From Kalmanozyma brasiliensis GHG001 (taxonomy: Eukaryota > Basidiomycota > Ustilaginomycetes > Ustilaginales): DNA of 64,000 bases. The notes under the pieces were generated by a model, which saw only the letters and a program-made list of their open reading frames with translations, had not been told where the DNA came from and did not search any database. A program made the translations under genes and the position numbers. Positions within the stretch are counted from its first letter, which is position 1. Each line of letters begins with the position of its first letter. The stretch covers positions 498,259 through 562,258 of the forward strand of contig NW_015961992.1 in NCBI RefSeq assembly GCF_000497045.1. The letters are read 5' to 3'. Shown piece after piece: positions 1-9,889 of the stretch.

Positions 1-1
1 C

Positions 2-829
2 GCCCAAGTCTACGAGATGCTCTCCAAGGATCTCGGTGTCAACCTGACGGTCGTCGACGCATCCGAGCAATTCCTGTCTAAGCTCAAAGACGTCGAGGAC
101 CCCGAGCAGAAACGCAAGATCATCGGCAACACCTTCATCCACGTCTTTGAGGCCGAAGTCGCTAAGCTCGAGAAGGAGGCGGAAGACGAGGAGGCCGCTG
201 CGCTCGCCGCCGGCAAGCCGCAGGAAGCCAAGGGCAAGTTCGAATACCTCCTCCAGGGAACGCTCTATCCCGATGTCATCGAGAGCATCTCGTTCAAGGG
301 CCCCTCGGCGACCATCAAGACGCACCACAATGTCGGTGGGCTGTTGGAGGACATGAAGCTCAAGCTGATCGAGCCGTTGCGCGAGCTGTTCAAGGACGAG
401 GTGCGTGCGCTTGGCCGACTCTTGGGTATTCCGGCGCACTTGGTGGGACGACACCCGTTCCCCGGACCAGGACTGGCGATCCGCATTCTCGGACCGGTGA
501 CCAAGGAGCAGGTCAAGATCCTGCAGCATGCAGACAGCATCTACATCGAGGAGATCCGTGCGGCTGGACTGTATGACCAGATCTCGCAGGCGTTTGCTGT
601 GCTCCTGCCCGTCAGGGCGGTGGGTGTTCAGGGTGACAAGAGGACCTACGACCAGGTTATCGCTCTCCGAGCAGCGGCAACGACCGACTTTATGACCGCC
701 ACGTGGTACCCTTTCCCCGCCGAGTTCCTGAGCAAGGTCTCGAACCGTATTACGAACGAGGTGCAGGGCGTCAACCGCGTCGTGCTGGACATCTCGAGCA
801 AGCCCCCTGCCACCATCGAGTGGTTGTAG
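2..829 (+). CDS. GUA1: GMP synthase (glutamine-hydrolysing), C-terminal part, 5' truncated by window edge
   Basis: The enzyme makes GMP from XMP, ATP and glutamine in the last step of cytosolic guanine nucleotide synthesis. The frame is open from base 2, so the gene starts outside the window; about 275 C-terminal residues are present. What is visible is the end of the ATP-pyrophosphatase domain and the GuaA dimerisation domain. The family signature [15 protein letters not shown] is present, as is the conserved C-terminal pattern with [19 protein letters not shown] directly before the TAG. A short lysine/glutamate/alanine-rich insert lies around bases 165-235, where fungal enzymes vary. The N-terminal glutamine amidotransferase domain is missing only because of the window edge. 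It is convergent with the IF-3-like gene, with about 80 bp between stops. The assignment is firm. Confidence 0.97.
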   Translation, partial: AQVYEMLSKDLGVNLTVVDASEQFLSKLKDVEDPEQKRKIIGNTFIHVFEAEVAKLEKEAEDEEAAALAAGKPQEAKGKFEYLLQGTLYPDVIESISFKGPSATIKTHHNVGGLLEDMKLKLIEPLRELFKDEVRALGRLLGIPAHLVGRHPFPGPGLAIRILGPVTKEQVKILQHADSIYIEEIRAAGLYDQISQAFAVLLPVRAVGVQGDKRTYDQVIALRAAATTDFMTATWYPFPAEFLSKVSNRITNEVQGVNRVVLDISSKPPATIEWL

Positions 830-911
830 ATTCTTTTCCGTAGGTTCAGTTTTGTCACAAATAGAAAACATGTTGTTACAGATCGTCGTTGCGTGATGGG
901 ATGGTGTGGGG

Positions 912-1814
912 CTACTTGTTTCTGAAGCATTCGAAAGACATGACTGCTGCGCTGCCACCACGCTGCCATTCCACGTCCTGCAATCGTCTCGCTATTGGTC
1001 CTGCTTTCTCTTCGCCCTCCCCGGTCGACTCCTCCGCTGGCTTGCACAGGAACTCCTCAATCTCCTTCAGCAATGCCTCCCTCCGCTCGTCCTCCTTGGC
1101 GTTGAGACCCTTGACATACTTTCGACCGCCGGACTCGGTCGTTACAACAAGGTTGATCCTCGCACCCCGGATCATCTCCTTTCTCGCTTTGGACAGTTTA
1201 TGCGCAAGATCGTTGGGCGAAACACTCCATGTGAGCTGGACCTCTTTACTTCCACCTCCGCTGGTGGATGCGTAGGAGGGTGTGGAGGAGGAGGAGGCGC
1301 GTTTGGCATTGCGCATGCGATCAAATTCCTCCTTTTTGTCGATCAGGCGGCAGATGGGGAATTGGACGAGCCTGGTGACGTCCACAGCAGAGGGTGGGGC
1401 GGAGGGGTCGTAAGGGGTGGTAGAGCGGTGCGGTTGGGCAGGAGCAACTTGCTGGAGGAAGAATTTGGATCGGTCGAGTTTGGTGAGGATGGCAGAGGTG
1501 GGGAAGGGGCCTGCGAGAGAACCGGTGTTGGGGTCGACGAGGCGGACGTATTGAGAGAGAGCGAGGATGGCGTCGTCCCGGATCGGACCGGTGGGTTTGG
1601 GTGGTTCGGACGAGGAGGAAGAAGAGGAAGTTTTGGTGGGCGGGGCTGCGAATGTTGCAGAGGTGCTGGAGAGCAGCCGTCCGATGGATGGTTGTGCCAC
1701 GGCGAGCCGGGAGGAGGATGGCCGAGTGAGCGAAGCTGCCGCTAGCGATGGTCGAGCGGCGAACTCTCGTACGGCCCCTGTGAGGGCGCTGACGGCCTGC
1801 TGTGATGCTCTCAT
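912..1814 (-). CDS. Mitochondrial translation initiation factor IF-3-like protein
   Basis: This is a 300-residue protein. The ATG at 1814 was chosen because the following residues form a typical mitochondrial presequence (rich in R, S and A, no acids for over 50 residues); the open frame upstream of it lacks that character. The mature part has the IF-3 layout: an N-terminal domain with VRLVDPNTGSLAGP and FPICRLIDKKEEFDRMR, a linker rich in serine, then a C-terminal domain with KEVQLTWSVSPNDLAHKL and ARKEMIRGARINLVV. In the family this factor promotes subunit dissociation and start-codon selection on mitochondrial ribosomes (mtIF3/Aim23 type). Fungal IF-3 proteins diverge strongly, so the family call is good and the exact orthology (AIM23) less certain. 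It is divergent from BUB3, and the two share a promoter region of about 250 bp. Confidence 0.8.
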   Translation of the reverse strand: MRASQQAVSALTGAVREFAARPSLAAASLTRPSSSRLAVAQPSIGRLLSSTSATFAAPPTKTSSSSSSSEPPKPTGPIRDDAILALSQYVRLVDPNTGSLAGPFPTSAILTKLDRSKFFLQQVAPAQPHRSTTPYDPSAPPSAVDVTRLVQFPICRLIDKKEEFDRMRNAKRASSSSTPSYASTSGGGSKEVQLTWSVSPNDLAHKLSKARKEMIRGARINLVVTTESGGRKYVKGLNAKEDERREALLKEIEEFLCKPAEESTGEGEEKAGPIARRLQDVEWQRGGSAAVMSFECFRNK

Positions 1815-2065
1815 ACTGTCGATGACAAGGAGACAAGCGCAACAGATGTGGTGAGAAGCTTCTTCAGCCTTCAACTCCACCTTCTTCTCTACGTCAGCGA
1901 GGATCACCTCGACGGAAGTCGGACAGCTTTTTCTCTCACAGCCTTCCTCTTTCGACGTAACATGCTACAGGAATTCGCCGACGCGTCTCGCTCAAGACCA
2001 ACAAAAAGACCAACACCAAACCTTCATCCTTGCTCATCACCAACCACATCCTCTCCATCATCGCA

Positions 2066-3390
2066 ATGTTGCGGCCAACATCATCACGTTCCTCGCCATC
2101 AGCGCCATCAACATCGGATGTGCTCCTTCCAGATCCACCGTCGGCATCGGTAACCGCCATCGTCTTCTCCCCAACCCCGGTCTCCGATTCGTCTTCAACA
2201 ACGGACATCCTCGTCTCCAGTTGGGACCACAATGTGCATCACTATCAGCTCGACACTGCCTCCCTTTCCTCCTCCAGCACCTCCTCAGCAACGACCAAGA
2301 TCCGAACCTTCCTGCATGAAGCGCCCGTTCTAGATGTCTGCTTCATCAATCCCACCCTCGCCGCCTCCGCGAGCGTCGACCGGCGGGTGCGCCTGCTCGA
2401 CCTGTCCACCGGCAAATCCCTCATCCTCGGCAAGCACGACGACTCTGTAACGAAGCTGCGCTATTGTCCGTCCACCCAGCTGCTCATGTCTGGCTCCTCG
2501 GATCGCAGTCTATGCTTCTGGGAGGTCAACGCTTCCGGTGGGACGTTGCTAAAACGCCTCGAGATGCCGGACAAGGTGATAGGGATGGACGTCTCCCCAC
2601 CCTTCCCGTCCCTCTCCACACCGACTCTCTCCGCTTCCTCCCCCGGAAAGGCCGTGGCGCGCAACTCGACACCTCGTCTCGTCGTCGCCCTCACCGGCCG
2701 CCACGTATGGGTGTACGACCTCCTCCCGCTGCGTCAGGCCATCGATCGCGAGCGCGCCGGCGAAAAGGTGAGCGAACGACACTGGCAGCCGGACCAAAAA
2801 CGAGAGTCATCGCTCAAATTCATGGCGCGCGATCTGAGATGCATGCCGGCGGGGGATGGGTATGCCATCTCCAGCATCGAAGGTCGCATCGGGGTGGAGT
2901 TTTTCGATCCCAAACCCGAGACGCAGGCGTTGAAGTATGCGTTCAAGTGCCATCGTCAGACGATTGATGGAGATATGGCTGTGGAGAATGAAGAGGGGGA
3001 AGAGGAGTTGGAGAGGCCATATGACGTGGTGTATCCGGTGCATGGGGTTGCGTTTCACCCAAGGTACGTCCCGATCCTCCACCCACGAGATCTCGAAGAC
3101 AAGGATGAAGAACTGACCTTCATTTGTATTACAGACACGGAACGTTTGCGAGTCTCGGCGGGGATGCTCAGATTGCGATTTGGGACGCTGCGGCCAAGAA
3201 GCGCGTTCGGCAGTATCCCAAGCTGAACAACGCTGTTACAGCGGGCGCCTTCGATCCCTCAGGCACGCTGCTGCTCGTCGCCACCGGCAGCGATTCCATC
3301 GAACAAACCGGCGACGTTCAGCTCGTGCTCAAGACCAATGTCGACGAGGAGTGTCGGCACAAACCCAAGTCGAAGAGCTCCAAGAAGTAG
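2066..3390 (+). CDS. BUB3: Spindle assembly checkpoint protein Bub3 (WD40), one intron
   Basis: Exons are 2066-3063 and 3135-3390; the intron 3064-3134 has GTACGT...TTACAG ends and splicing restores the conserved run GVAFHPRHGTFASLGGD. The start is the first ATG of the frame. The product is a seven-blade WD40 protein of about 417 residues: VSSWDHNVHHYQLD, ASASVDRRVRLLDL, MSGSSDRSLCFWEV, the Bub3-typical ALTGRHVWVYDL and the SSIEGRIGVEFFD blade, then GGDAQIAIWD. In the family Bub3 binds phosphorylated MELT motifs of kinetochore Spc105/Knl1 and recruits Bub1/BubR1 to delay anaphase. Serine- and proline-rich inserts make it longer than the roughly 330-residue yeast protein. Without splicing the frame runs into an unrelated tail ending at 3226. 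Confidence 0.93.
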
Positions 3391-3453
3391 CTCTCGATCG
3401 AGCCAGAAACCGTTGTACGATAGCGTTGAAGCATTTCATGGGTACTGCCGAAG

Positions 3454-5784
3454 CTAGGCCTTTGTGACAGCGGCATGTGCACGAGCGGCAGCCTCCAAAC
3501 TCTTGCCAAACATCCTCACCAAAAACTCCTCGTCCTCCAACCCCACGCTGACCCTAACCAGACCGCGCTCGACGCCGAACTGCGCAGCCCAATCGAGCTC
3601 GCCATAGTGCGCCAGGATCGTATACGGACTGGCCAACGTCAAGTTGGTCCCCAGACTTGGGCCCTTTGCGCACTCCAACGTATCGTAAAACGCCTTGCTC
3701 GCAGCCTCGCTTTCAAACGTCACGGAAAACAACCCACCATACCCACCCTCCCCATCACCCATATTCCCCAGCGGAGTGAAAGCCTTCTTCCTTCGACACA
3801 CATCGTAGTTCTCCCTCGTCTGAAACTTCGGATAAAACAACTCTTTCATCCCACCCCGTCCGCGGTGGGACCACAACATCGAGGTGATCGCTCTCGTGTT
3901 GGCATCGATGCGAACGATGCGACGGATGAAATCGCGCGAGTTGCGTTCCATGAAAATCGCATCTTCGGCAAAGTACGTGTCCTCGTACTCCTCCTCCAGC
4001 TCCTCCTTGAGAACGGTGTAATGGGGGCCTTTGGGGTTGACCACCATGCTTCCACCCATAACATTCGCATCGCCACTAAACACCTTGGTCAGCGAGGACA
4101 CGAGCACATCCGCAAACGGTAGCACTTCGACATTGACAAAGTTGCCAATCGTTTCGTCGACGCATACCAGAAACCCATACCTATCCGCCAACTGCCGGAT
4201 CCGGACCAGATTCGGCGAACGCAACAGCGGATTCGAGGGGAATTCGCAGAAGAGGGCCAAAATGCGCTCCGTCTTGAGCAGGTCTTCGAGTCGGTCCAGA
4301 TCGGCATCGACGCCAAGCCCAAAGAAGTGACAGCCCGGCCCGAACTTTTGAAGGATCTTGAGCGTGTCGGTGTAGGGAAAGCCGAAGCAGACGCTTTTGC
4401 CCACCTGTCTATCCTCTCCAAGCCTCGATGCGGCACGCAGTGCAAGCTGATGCGCGTGGAAGATGGCGCTCATCCCCGAGGGGAACAGGTAGACGTCGTG
4501 TTCTGTTACGCCGGTGCCGTGCCGACCCGTCTCGCCGACGGCGTCAGCGGGAGTTTCGAGGACAGACTGCTCCGAGCGGTCCGAGAGGAGAGTGCCAGCG
4601 ATGCGGCGGCGGAGGGCGAGCTTGGCAGAGGGCGCAGAGGTGAGTGGAAGGTTGCGGCCGTACCGCTCTTCGACGTAGGTGACCAGGTCAGAGGTACCGG
4701 GCTCGGAGGTGAGAGTGGTGGCGGAGGTCACGCCGGACAGACTCGAGACGCTAGCTGACAGGGCATCGTCGGTGGTGGTGGTAGGTCGCTGAAGGATGCC
4801 GCTGCTGGAAGGCGTTTGAGGCACGCTCGAGGTGGGGGAGGGCGTGGCGGGGATGAGAGCGGAACCGGTGCTGTTGGTGCGCGCGTAGCGATTGTAGAAG
4901 CGTTTACCGGCGGAAGCGGAAGAGGCGGGCTTTTTGTAGATGTCGTCGTTGCCAACTGCGCCAGCGGAGGCGGACTCGTTGGCCGCTGCCTCGCCAGTCA
5001 CAGCTTCTGTATCAGCGCTCTTGGACTGCTCGAGAAGCGATAGGCAGCGGTCGGCCTGACGGCTCGAGATGCCATCACCAGTGTGCTGCCAGAAGCTCTT
5101 TGCAAGCGGAAAAACGTCTTCGGGGAAGAAGACGATGAAGATGTAGTGCGCGGTGGTGCTTGAACCTTGAAAGTGTGCGCCATCCAGCTGATCCGAGACA
5201 TGCTCGGCGGTGCTCGAGCTGGAAGTCGCCTGACCATTTCCAGTAGGATTCGGAGCGGAGTGCTCAAGCATCGAGAATCGCACAATGCGGATGGGCAGCG
5301 GCGCGCTGCTCGTAGACTGAGCACGCATAAAGTCGCGACATCGCTCGGCGATTCTCGCAGAGAGGAAGAGGATGCAAGCCTCGCTGGGTTTGGCGAACTT
5401 CTTGCAGAGGAGGCTGGCGAGACGCTGAATGGAGCGATGGATGAAGAAGCGAGGGTAGCCTGTCTCCATCGATTTGGAGAGCCGACCTTCCTCGTAGTCG
5501 ATGTTGTCGCTCCACAGCGGGAGCGAGACCGAGACGGCGTGGTCCATGTTGGCGGGGATGGAGGTACCGACTGCATAGTCCTTCTTGCACGCCGCCGCTC
5601 CGATGGAGGGCGGTGGTGCGGCAGGCAATGGCACCTGGTTGGATGCCACCTGCATTGTTGAGGATTCGTAGCGACGAAGCGATGGTGGGAGTGGAGAAGA
5701 TGGAAGCGTGAGAGTGGCGCACAGGCCGAGCCTGGCCGAACCCTCGCCAAGCAGCTTGACACTCTGCAGCTCAAAGTGACTCAT
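3454..5784 (-). CDS. STR2: Cystathionine gamma-synthase, fungal long form (PLP enzyme)
   Basis: The enzyme converts an O-acyl-homoserine and cysteine to cystathionine in the cysteine-to-methionine direction of transsulfuration. It has 776 residues in one exon; the ATG at 5784 is the first in frame. The N-terminal half (about 1-400) is the extension typical of fungal STR2/met-7 proteins, with an acidic and Ser/Thr-rich stretch. The C-terminal half is the Cys/Met-metabolism PLP fold: YLFPSGMSAIFHAHQLA, FCEFPSNPLLRSPNL, FLVCVDETIGNFVNVEVL with the PLP-contacting Asp, and SSLTKVFSGDANVMGG, where Lys567 is the expected Schiff-base residue. The end, near LVRVSVGLEDEEFLVRMF, matches the family's C-terminal motif. 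It is convergent with BUB3 (63 bp between stops) and divergent from PCF11. Confidence 0.93.
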   Translation of the reverse strand: MSHFELQSVKLLGEGSARLGLCATLTLPSSPLPPSLRRYESSTMQVASNQVPLPAAPPPSIGAAACKKDYAVGTSIPANMDHAVSVSLPLWSDNIDYEEGRLSKSMETGYPRFFIHRSIQRLASLLCKKFAKPSEACILFLSARIAERCRDFMRAQSTSSAPLPIRIVRFSMLEHSAPNPTGNGQATSSSSTAEHVSDQLDGAHFQGSSTTAHYIFIVFFPEDVFPLAKSFWQHTGDGISSRQADRCLSLLEQSKSADTEAVTGEAAANESASAGAVGNDDIYKKPASSASAGKRFYNRYARTNSTGSALIPATPSPTSSVPQTPSSSGILQRPTTTTDDALSASVSSLSGVTSATTLTSEPGTSDLVTYVEERYGRNLPLTSAPSAKLALRRRIAGTLLSDRSEQSVLETPADAVGETGRHGTGVTEHDVYLFPSGMSAIFHAHQLALRAASRLGEDRQVGKSVCFGFPYTDTLKILQKFGPGCHFFGLGVDADLDRLEDLLKTERILALFCEFPSNPLLRSPNLVRIRQLADRYGFLVCVDETIGNFVNVEVLPFADVLVSSLTKVFSGDANVMGGSMVVNPKGPHYTVLKEELEEEYEDTYFAEDAIFMERNSRDFIRRIVRIDANTRAITSMLWSHRGRGGMKELFYPKFQTRENYDVCRRKKAFTPLGNMGDGEGGYGGLFSVTFESEAASKAFYDTLECAKGPSLGTNLTLASPYTILAHYGELDWAAQFGVERGLVRVSVGLEDEEFLVRMFGKSLEAAARAHAAVTKA

Positions 5785-6481
5785 GAAAGCGCGCCCAATC
5801 CAAGCATTTCTTCTTACCGTGCGTGAGGAATAATCTCTGACAAGTGAAGTTGTGGTCTAACACCCATTACTCAAAAAATGAATGCGGAAGCGTGGCTGCG
5901 CAAAGTGCGGATTGAAATCATGAGACAACGTCGACGATCTCCTTTCTTCCCAACCACATCCACCCACTCACACATTGGCGTTGTTCATACAACGCCCTGT
6001 CCGCTGTTTGTATCGTGCTCCTCCTCGAGAACGATCCGCGTGAGCGCATGCTCCCTTCGGTGACGGCAGCTTCACGTCTCTAGCCCGGTTTGTCTCTGCC
6101 ACCCTCCTGCGCAGTAGTTTGAGTTCTCTTTAGGGAATAGCATCTTGCCTTGTTGTGCTCCCTTTCTCGTTTGGCTTGGGATCAGAGCTCGCAGCGCATA
6201 TCCTTGTGCTTGGTCTGCTTTCGTCGCTCGATCATTCTGCTGCATCAGTGACCCACGGCTCTTGGAAACCGCAACAGCAGTTGCTTTGTCGTCGACGCCC
6301 ATCTCTTGCTGCATTCGCTCTGGCTCGCATCTCCCTGCAAAGCCTCGAGTGACTTTACAGATAGGCTCCTTTCCGGCCTGCTGTTTGCGCATCGTATTCA
6401 TTTGGCTTCTCCCCCTTCCCCTTTCTCTGTGTCGGCCTCGGGCTGGATCGTCTGCTCGTCTCAGACTCGGAGTCCGTTGAG
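5785..6481. promoter_or_regulatory. Shared divergent intergenic region STR2-like/PCF11
   Basis: This region of about 700 bp separates the divergent cystathionine gamma-synthase and PCF11 genes. Only short open frames without recognisable protein character are present. The part before PCF11 (6120-6480) is pyrimidine-rich, as fungal 5' leaders often are. No clear TATA box or repeat was seen. Confidence 0.5.
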
Positions 6482-8332
6482 ATGTATGGCGCTCCGCACA
6501 ATGGCTTCGGCGCACCGCCGCCGCAGCAGTATGGCTATCCCGGTGCTGCTCACCTCCCTCCTCATCCTCAACATGTTCAGCAGCCCGATATCAGCAATGA
6601 CCCAAACGCTTTCGCAGCCATGTACAACAGCCATCTCAAGTCATTGACCTTCAACTCGAAGCCCATCATCACCAACCTCACCGTCATTGCCCAAGACCAC
6701 ATCCGCATGTCGGCCGTCGTTGCAAAATGTATCGACGACCATATCATGCAGTCCCACCCCTCGATTCGTCTCCCTGCACTCTACACGCTCGACTCGATCT
6801 GCAAGAATGTCGGCGAACCCTACACGCAACTCTGGTCCGCACGGATCGTACCCATCTTCCTCGAATCGTATCGACTGGTGGACCAGCCTACGAAACGACG
6901 CATGGAGGAACTGCTCGCGACCTGGAAGACTGCAGGCCATGCCGCAAGGCCTATCTTTGGAGACAATGCACAGTGGTCAATCGAACGGGCCCTCTTTGGC
7001 AGTCAAGGCATGCCCCAACCGAATGTGGCCGCGGCCCCGGTCGCAGACCCGCGTGCCAACGCGGCCAGATCGAAATCGAGAGCGATCGAGAACATCGACA
7101 AGCTTCTCGCTGTCGATGGACAGTCGTTGGCCGCTAATCCATCGGATCAAGCCTTGCACGAGCGAGTCGACTCGCTGGCTCAGCTCAAGCAGGTTATCCT
7201 GACTGTGGATCTCTCCACAGAAGAGATGGCGCAGATTCACGCCCAGCTCGATAGCCTTTCCGCAGCTGCACAACAGTTGAATCCGGCAGCACACGCAGCG
7301 GCCATGCACGGCCAGCCCCTTCCTCCTCAGTCGATCGCACCCGCACCGGCCCCCGCAGCACCCGCGCCGATTCCCCAGGGTCTGTCAGGCGCCTTGGCGA
7401 GTCTCTCCGCACTGACCGCGCCCGCTCCCGCTGCAGCACCCAACGGCGCCGCCCAAGCGCCTCCAGCCACCGATGCAGCGTCGGCTCTGTTCGCATCTCT
7501 CATGCAAGCAGGCCTCCTGCCTGGCTCATCGGCAGCTGCCACTCCCCCTCCCGTCGAGCGCGATCAGGACGAAGACTACATCGCAGCCATCCTCTCTCTC
7601 GACATCAAGACCTCCGGATCCGAATTCAACCGCGAACCTGTCTCCTCCTACGAGTTGATCCTGCACAAGCATCTGCCGCTGCAATGCCGACAGTGTGCCA
7701 ACCGCTATCCTGCCAGCACCAAGGGTCAAGTACGGATGGACGACCATCTCGACTGGCATTTCACGCAAAATCGTCGAGCCAAGGATTCCGCAGCACGTGG
7801 TCAGTCACGATCGTGGTTCGACCGGTTGGAAAACTTCATTCGCGGTGGATTCGACGATTCTGCACCCACCAACAAAACGACCGGCTCCACCAGCGACAAA
7901 GACAGCAAAAGCCTCAACGCAGCCCAGGAAAAGCAACTCAAAGAAAAGTTCGCTAAATCCTTCGTCATCGCCCCCACCGACACGGTGCTCGCCGCCCAAC
8001 CCTGCCCCATCTGCAAAGAGGCCTTCAAGTCCCAGTGGAGCGAGGACGAGGAGGAGTGGATCTGGTTGAACGCCATCCAGGTCGACAACGAGGCAGGGCA
8101 AGTGTATTATCATGCAAGCTGCCATTATTCGGCTAAGAGTCTGACGGATAGTGTGACGGGCGAGAGGAGGACCGCGAGCGTGGGAGTGAAGAGGAGGAGT
8201 GCGAGTAGGACGGCTACACCCGCAGCTGGGACGGGGGCGAAGAAGAGGAAGTCCGGAGTCGAAGAAGAGAATGGGATAGAGGAGGGGGACGAGGAGGAGA
8301 CCGGGCCGCCGGCGAAGAAGTCAGCAGTGTGA
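6482..8332 (+). CDS. PCF11: mRNA 3'-end cleavage and transcription termination factor Pcf11
   Basis: The product has 616 residues in one exon. Order of parts: a short Gly/Pro/His-rich start; a CTD-interacting domain (CID) at about 40-165, with SLTFNSKPIITNLTVIAQD and LPALYTLDSICKNVGEPY; a low-complexity Ala/Pro linker (about 260-340); a first zinc-finger-like motif with C402-x2-C405 and the pair in DDHLDWHF; and a second with CPICKEAF and HASCHYS, followed by a basic/acidic tail. These are the hallmarks of Pcf11, the cleavage factor IA subunit that binds the Ser2-phosphorylated Pol II CTD and Clp1 and drives cleavage/polyadenylation and termination in the nucleus. The C-terminal run with KKRKSG and PPAKK could serve as a nuclear localisation signal. 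It is convergent with NBP35. Confidence 0.95.
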   Translation: MYGAPHNGFGAPPPQQYGYPGAAHLPPHPQHVQQPDISNDPNAFAAMYNSHLKSLTFNSKPIITNLTVIAQDHIRMSAVVAKCIDDHIMQSHPSIRLPALYTLDSICKNVGEPYTQLWSARIVPIFLESYRLVDQPTKRRMEELLATWKTAGHAARPIFGDNAQWSIERALFGSQGMPQPNVAAAPVADPRANAARSKSRAIENIDKLLAVDGQSLAANPSDQALHERVDSLAQLKQVILTVDLSTEEMAQIHAQLDSLSAAAQQLNPAAHAAAMHGQPLPPQSIAPAPAPAAPAPIPQGLSGALASLSALTAPAPAAAPNGAAQAPPATDAASALFASLMQAGLLPGSSAAATPPPVERDQDEDYIAAILSLDIKTSGSEFNREPVSSYELILHKHLPLQCRQCANRYPASTKGQVRMDDHLDWHFTQNRRAKDSAARGQSRSWFDRLENFIRGGFDDSAPTNKTTGSTSDKDSKSLNAAQEKQLKEKFAKSFVIAPTDTVLAAQPCPICKEAFKSQWSEDEEEWIWLNAIQVDNEAGQVYYHASCHYSAKSLTDSVTGERRTASVGVKRRSASRTATPAAGTGAKKRKSGVEEENGIEEGDEEETGPPAKKSAV

Positions 8333-8453
8333 AGGAGAGCTCTGTCAAAGACATAGAACCAAGGAAAAGCAATTGCAAAATGGAACTACTGTAGCTTAGT
8401 ATACAAATGTGTGTGATGTGTGCGAGTGTGAATCTATATGCTGATGGTGAGGT

Positions 8454-9578
8454 TCAATCGACCAGCCTGCGTACGCTCTCGATGACGTCCAAATACGCCT
8501 TTGTCGCCGGACTATCCGGGTACTCGTCCGTGAAGCTGACGCCCAAATCGCAGCTCTTGCCTATCCTCGGATCGAGCGGAATCGAGCCCAAGAAATTCAA
8601 CCCAAGCTCCTCGCACAGCGCCTTGGCCCCGCCGGTGCTCGGATAGAAGATCTCGCTGTACCCCGTGCAGCTCGGGCACACAAACCCAGCCATGTTCTCC
8701 ACAATCCCTAGGATGGGCACGTTCATCTTGCGACAGAACGAGATTTCCTTCCGTACATCTTGCAGAGACACCTCCTGAGGGGTGGTGAGGAGGATCGCAC
8801 CCGTGATACCGGACTCTTTGAGGTAGGATACGATGGAGAGGTGTTCGTCCGAGGTGCCGGGGGGTGTATCGATGAGCATGTAGTCGATGAGTGGTTCGGA
8901 GGAGGGGGTAGAGTCCTCTTCTTCCAGACCGGCGGTCCAATCGACGTCCTTGAGGAATTGTTTGATCAGACCGTTCTTCTTGGGTCCTCTCCAGATGACC
9001 GCCGACGAAGCCGAGGGGAGCAGGAAACCGATGCTCATGGCGCACAGGTTGTCGGAGACGTAGACGGGCGACCAACCTTGCGAGGTCGAGTGGATGCTCT
9101 GTCCCGCCAAACCCAAGATCGTCGGGATGGACGGTCCACAAATATCAATATCCATGATCGCCACTTGTTTCTCCATCTCTTCCTCCTCCTCTTCACCGGC
9201 ATGCTTTCCATCCTCTTCGGTGGCGGCGTCGAGATGTCCCGAGAACCGCGAACTGAACGCCCACCCAAGTTGCGCGGTGAAGGTGCTCTTCCCCACACCT
9301 CCCTTGCCGGACATGATGAGGATCTTGTGTTTGATGCGCGCCATTCGCTCTTTGATCAGCGGCAGATCCGGATCGGGACCTTTGGGTGCCGAAGCGCAAG
9401 CATCTTGGTTCGGACACCCAGCGCAGGCATCCGCTTTGCCCGCTTGCTCGGACTCGGTGCCTGGACAGTGGGCAGGTGCGTTCTCGGGGACTTGGTCGGG
9501 AAGCGCACGAGCGATCGAATCCGCTGGTAATGCTGTTGATGCCAGCGCTGGTGTTGGCTGCTGCTGTACGGCTAGCAT
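8454..9578 (-). CDS. NBP35: Cytosolic Fe-S cluster assembly scaffold Nbp35
   Basis: This is a 374-residue P-loop NTPase. The N-terminal ferredoxin-like cluster site is C-x13-C-x2-C-x5-C (C38, C52, C55, C61). The deviant Walker A motif GKGGVGKST lies at about 91-99, followed by [31 protein letters not shown] is next, and the bridging-cluster motif C-P-S-C is in [14 protein letters not shown]. All cysteines expected for Nbp35 are present; the N-terminal four-cysteine motif separates it from its partner Cfd1, which lacks it. The Nbp35-Cfd1 complex assembles [4Fe-4S] clusters for cytosolic and nuclear proteins, with transfer via Nar1 and the Cia1 complex. An acidic insert of about 15 residues ([13 protein letters not shown]) interrupts the region after the P-loop helix. 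The first ATG is used. It lies 311 bp downstream of the reductase gene on the same strand. Confidence 0.96.
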   Translation of the reverse strand: MLAVQQQPTPALASTALPADSIARALPDQVPENAPAHCPGTESEQAGKADACAGCPNQDACASAPKGPDPDLPLIKERMARIKHKILIMSGKGGVGKSTFTAQLGWAFSSRFSGHLDAATEEDGKHAGEEEEEEMEKQVAIMDIDICGPSIPTILGLAGQSIHSTSQGWSPVYVSDNLCAMSIGFLLPSASSAVIWRGPKKNGLIKQFLKDVDWTAGLEEEDSTPSSEPLIDYMLIDTPPGTSDEHLSIVSYLKESGITGAILLTTPQEVSLQDVRKEISFCRKMNVPILGIVENMAGFVCPSCTGYSEIFYPSTGGAKALCEELGLNFLGSIPLDPRIGKSCDLGVSFTDEYPDSPATKAYLDVIESVRRLVD

Positions 9579-9889
9579 TGTCGAAAGATGTGGTGATGGT
9601 GGTGGCGGCGAGTGAAGGAGTCATCGGCAATCTAAAAAAGGTTATCTCCGCATAAATCGTCAGATTTGGGATTCCGATCTAACATTGGTCAAATATCGCC
9701 GGTCGACTATCTCCTGTGTGAGTTGGTTCGCATGACGAGCTTCCTTGATCCGACGATGTGCTTGATCTTTTGGACGACATTGCAGATGTGAGAGGCGTTG
9801 GGTGTGGCAGCCTATGTATCAGCACGAATCGCAGATCACGATGCTCAAGTCTCCATTCTATTGCAACATCCAGGAGTCCGGCTAGTGTG
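9579..9889. other. Intergenic between the reductase and NBP35
   Basis: This region of about 310 bp lies between two minus-strand genes, so it holds the 3' end of the reductase transcript and the promoter of NBP35. No RNA gene or conserved protein is visible. Confidence 0.5.
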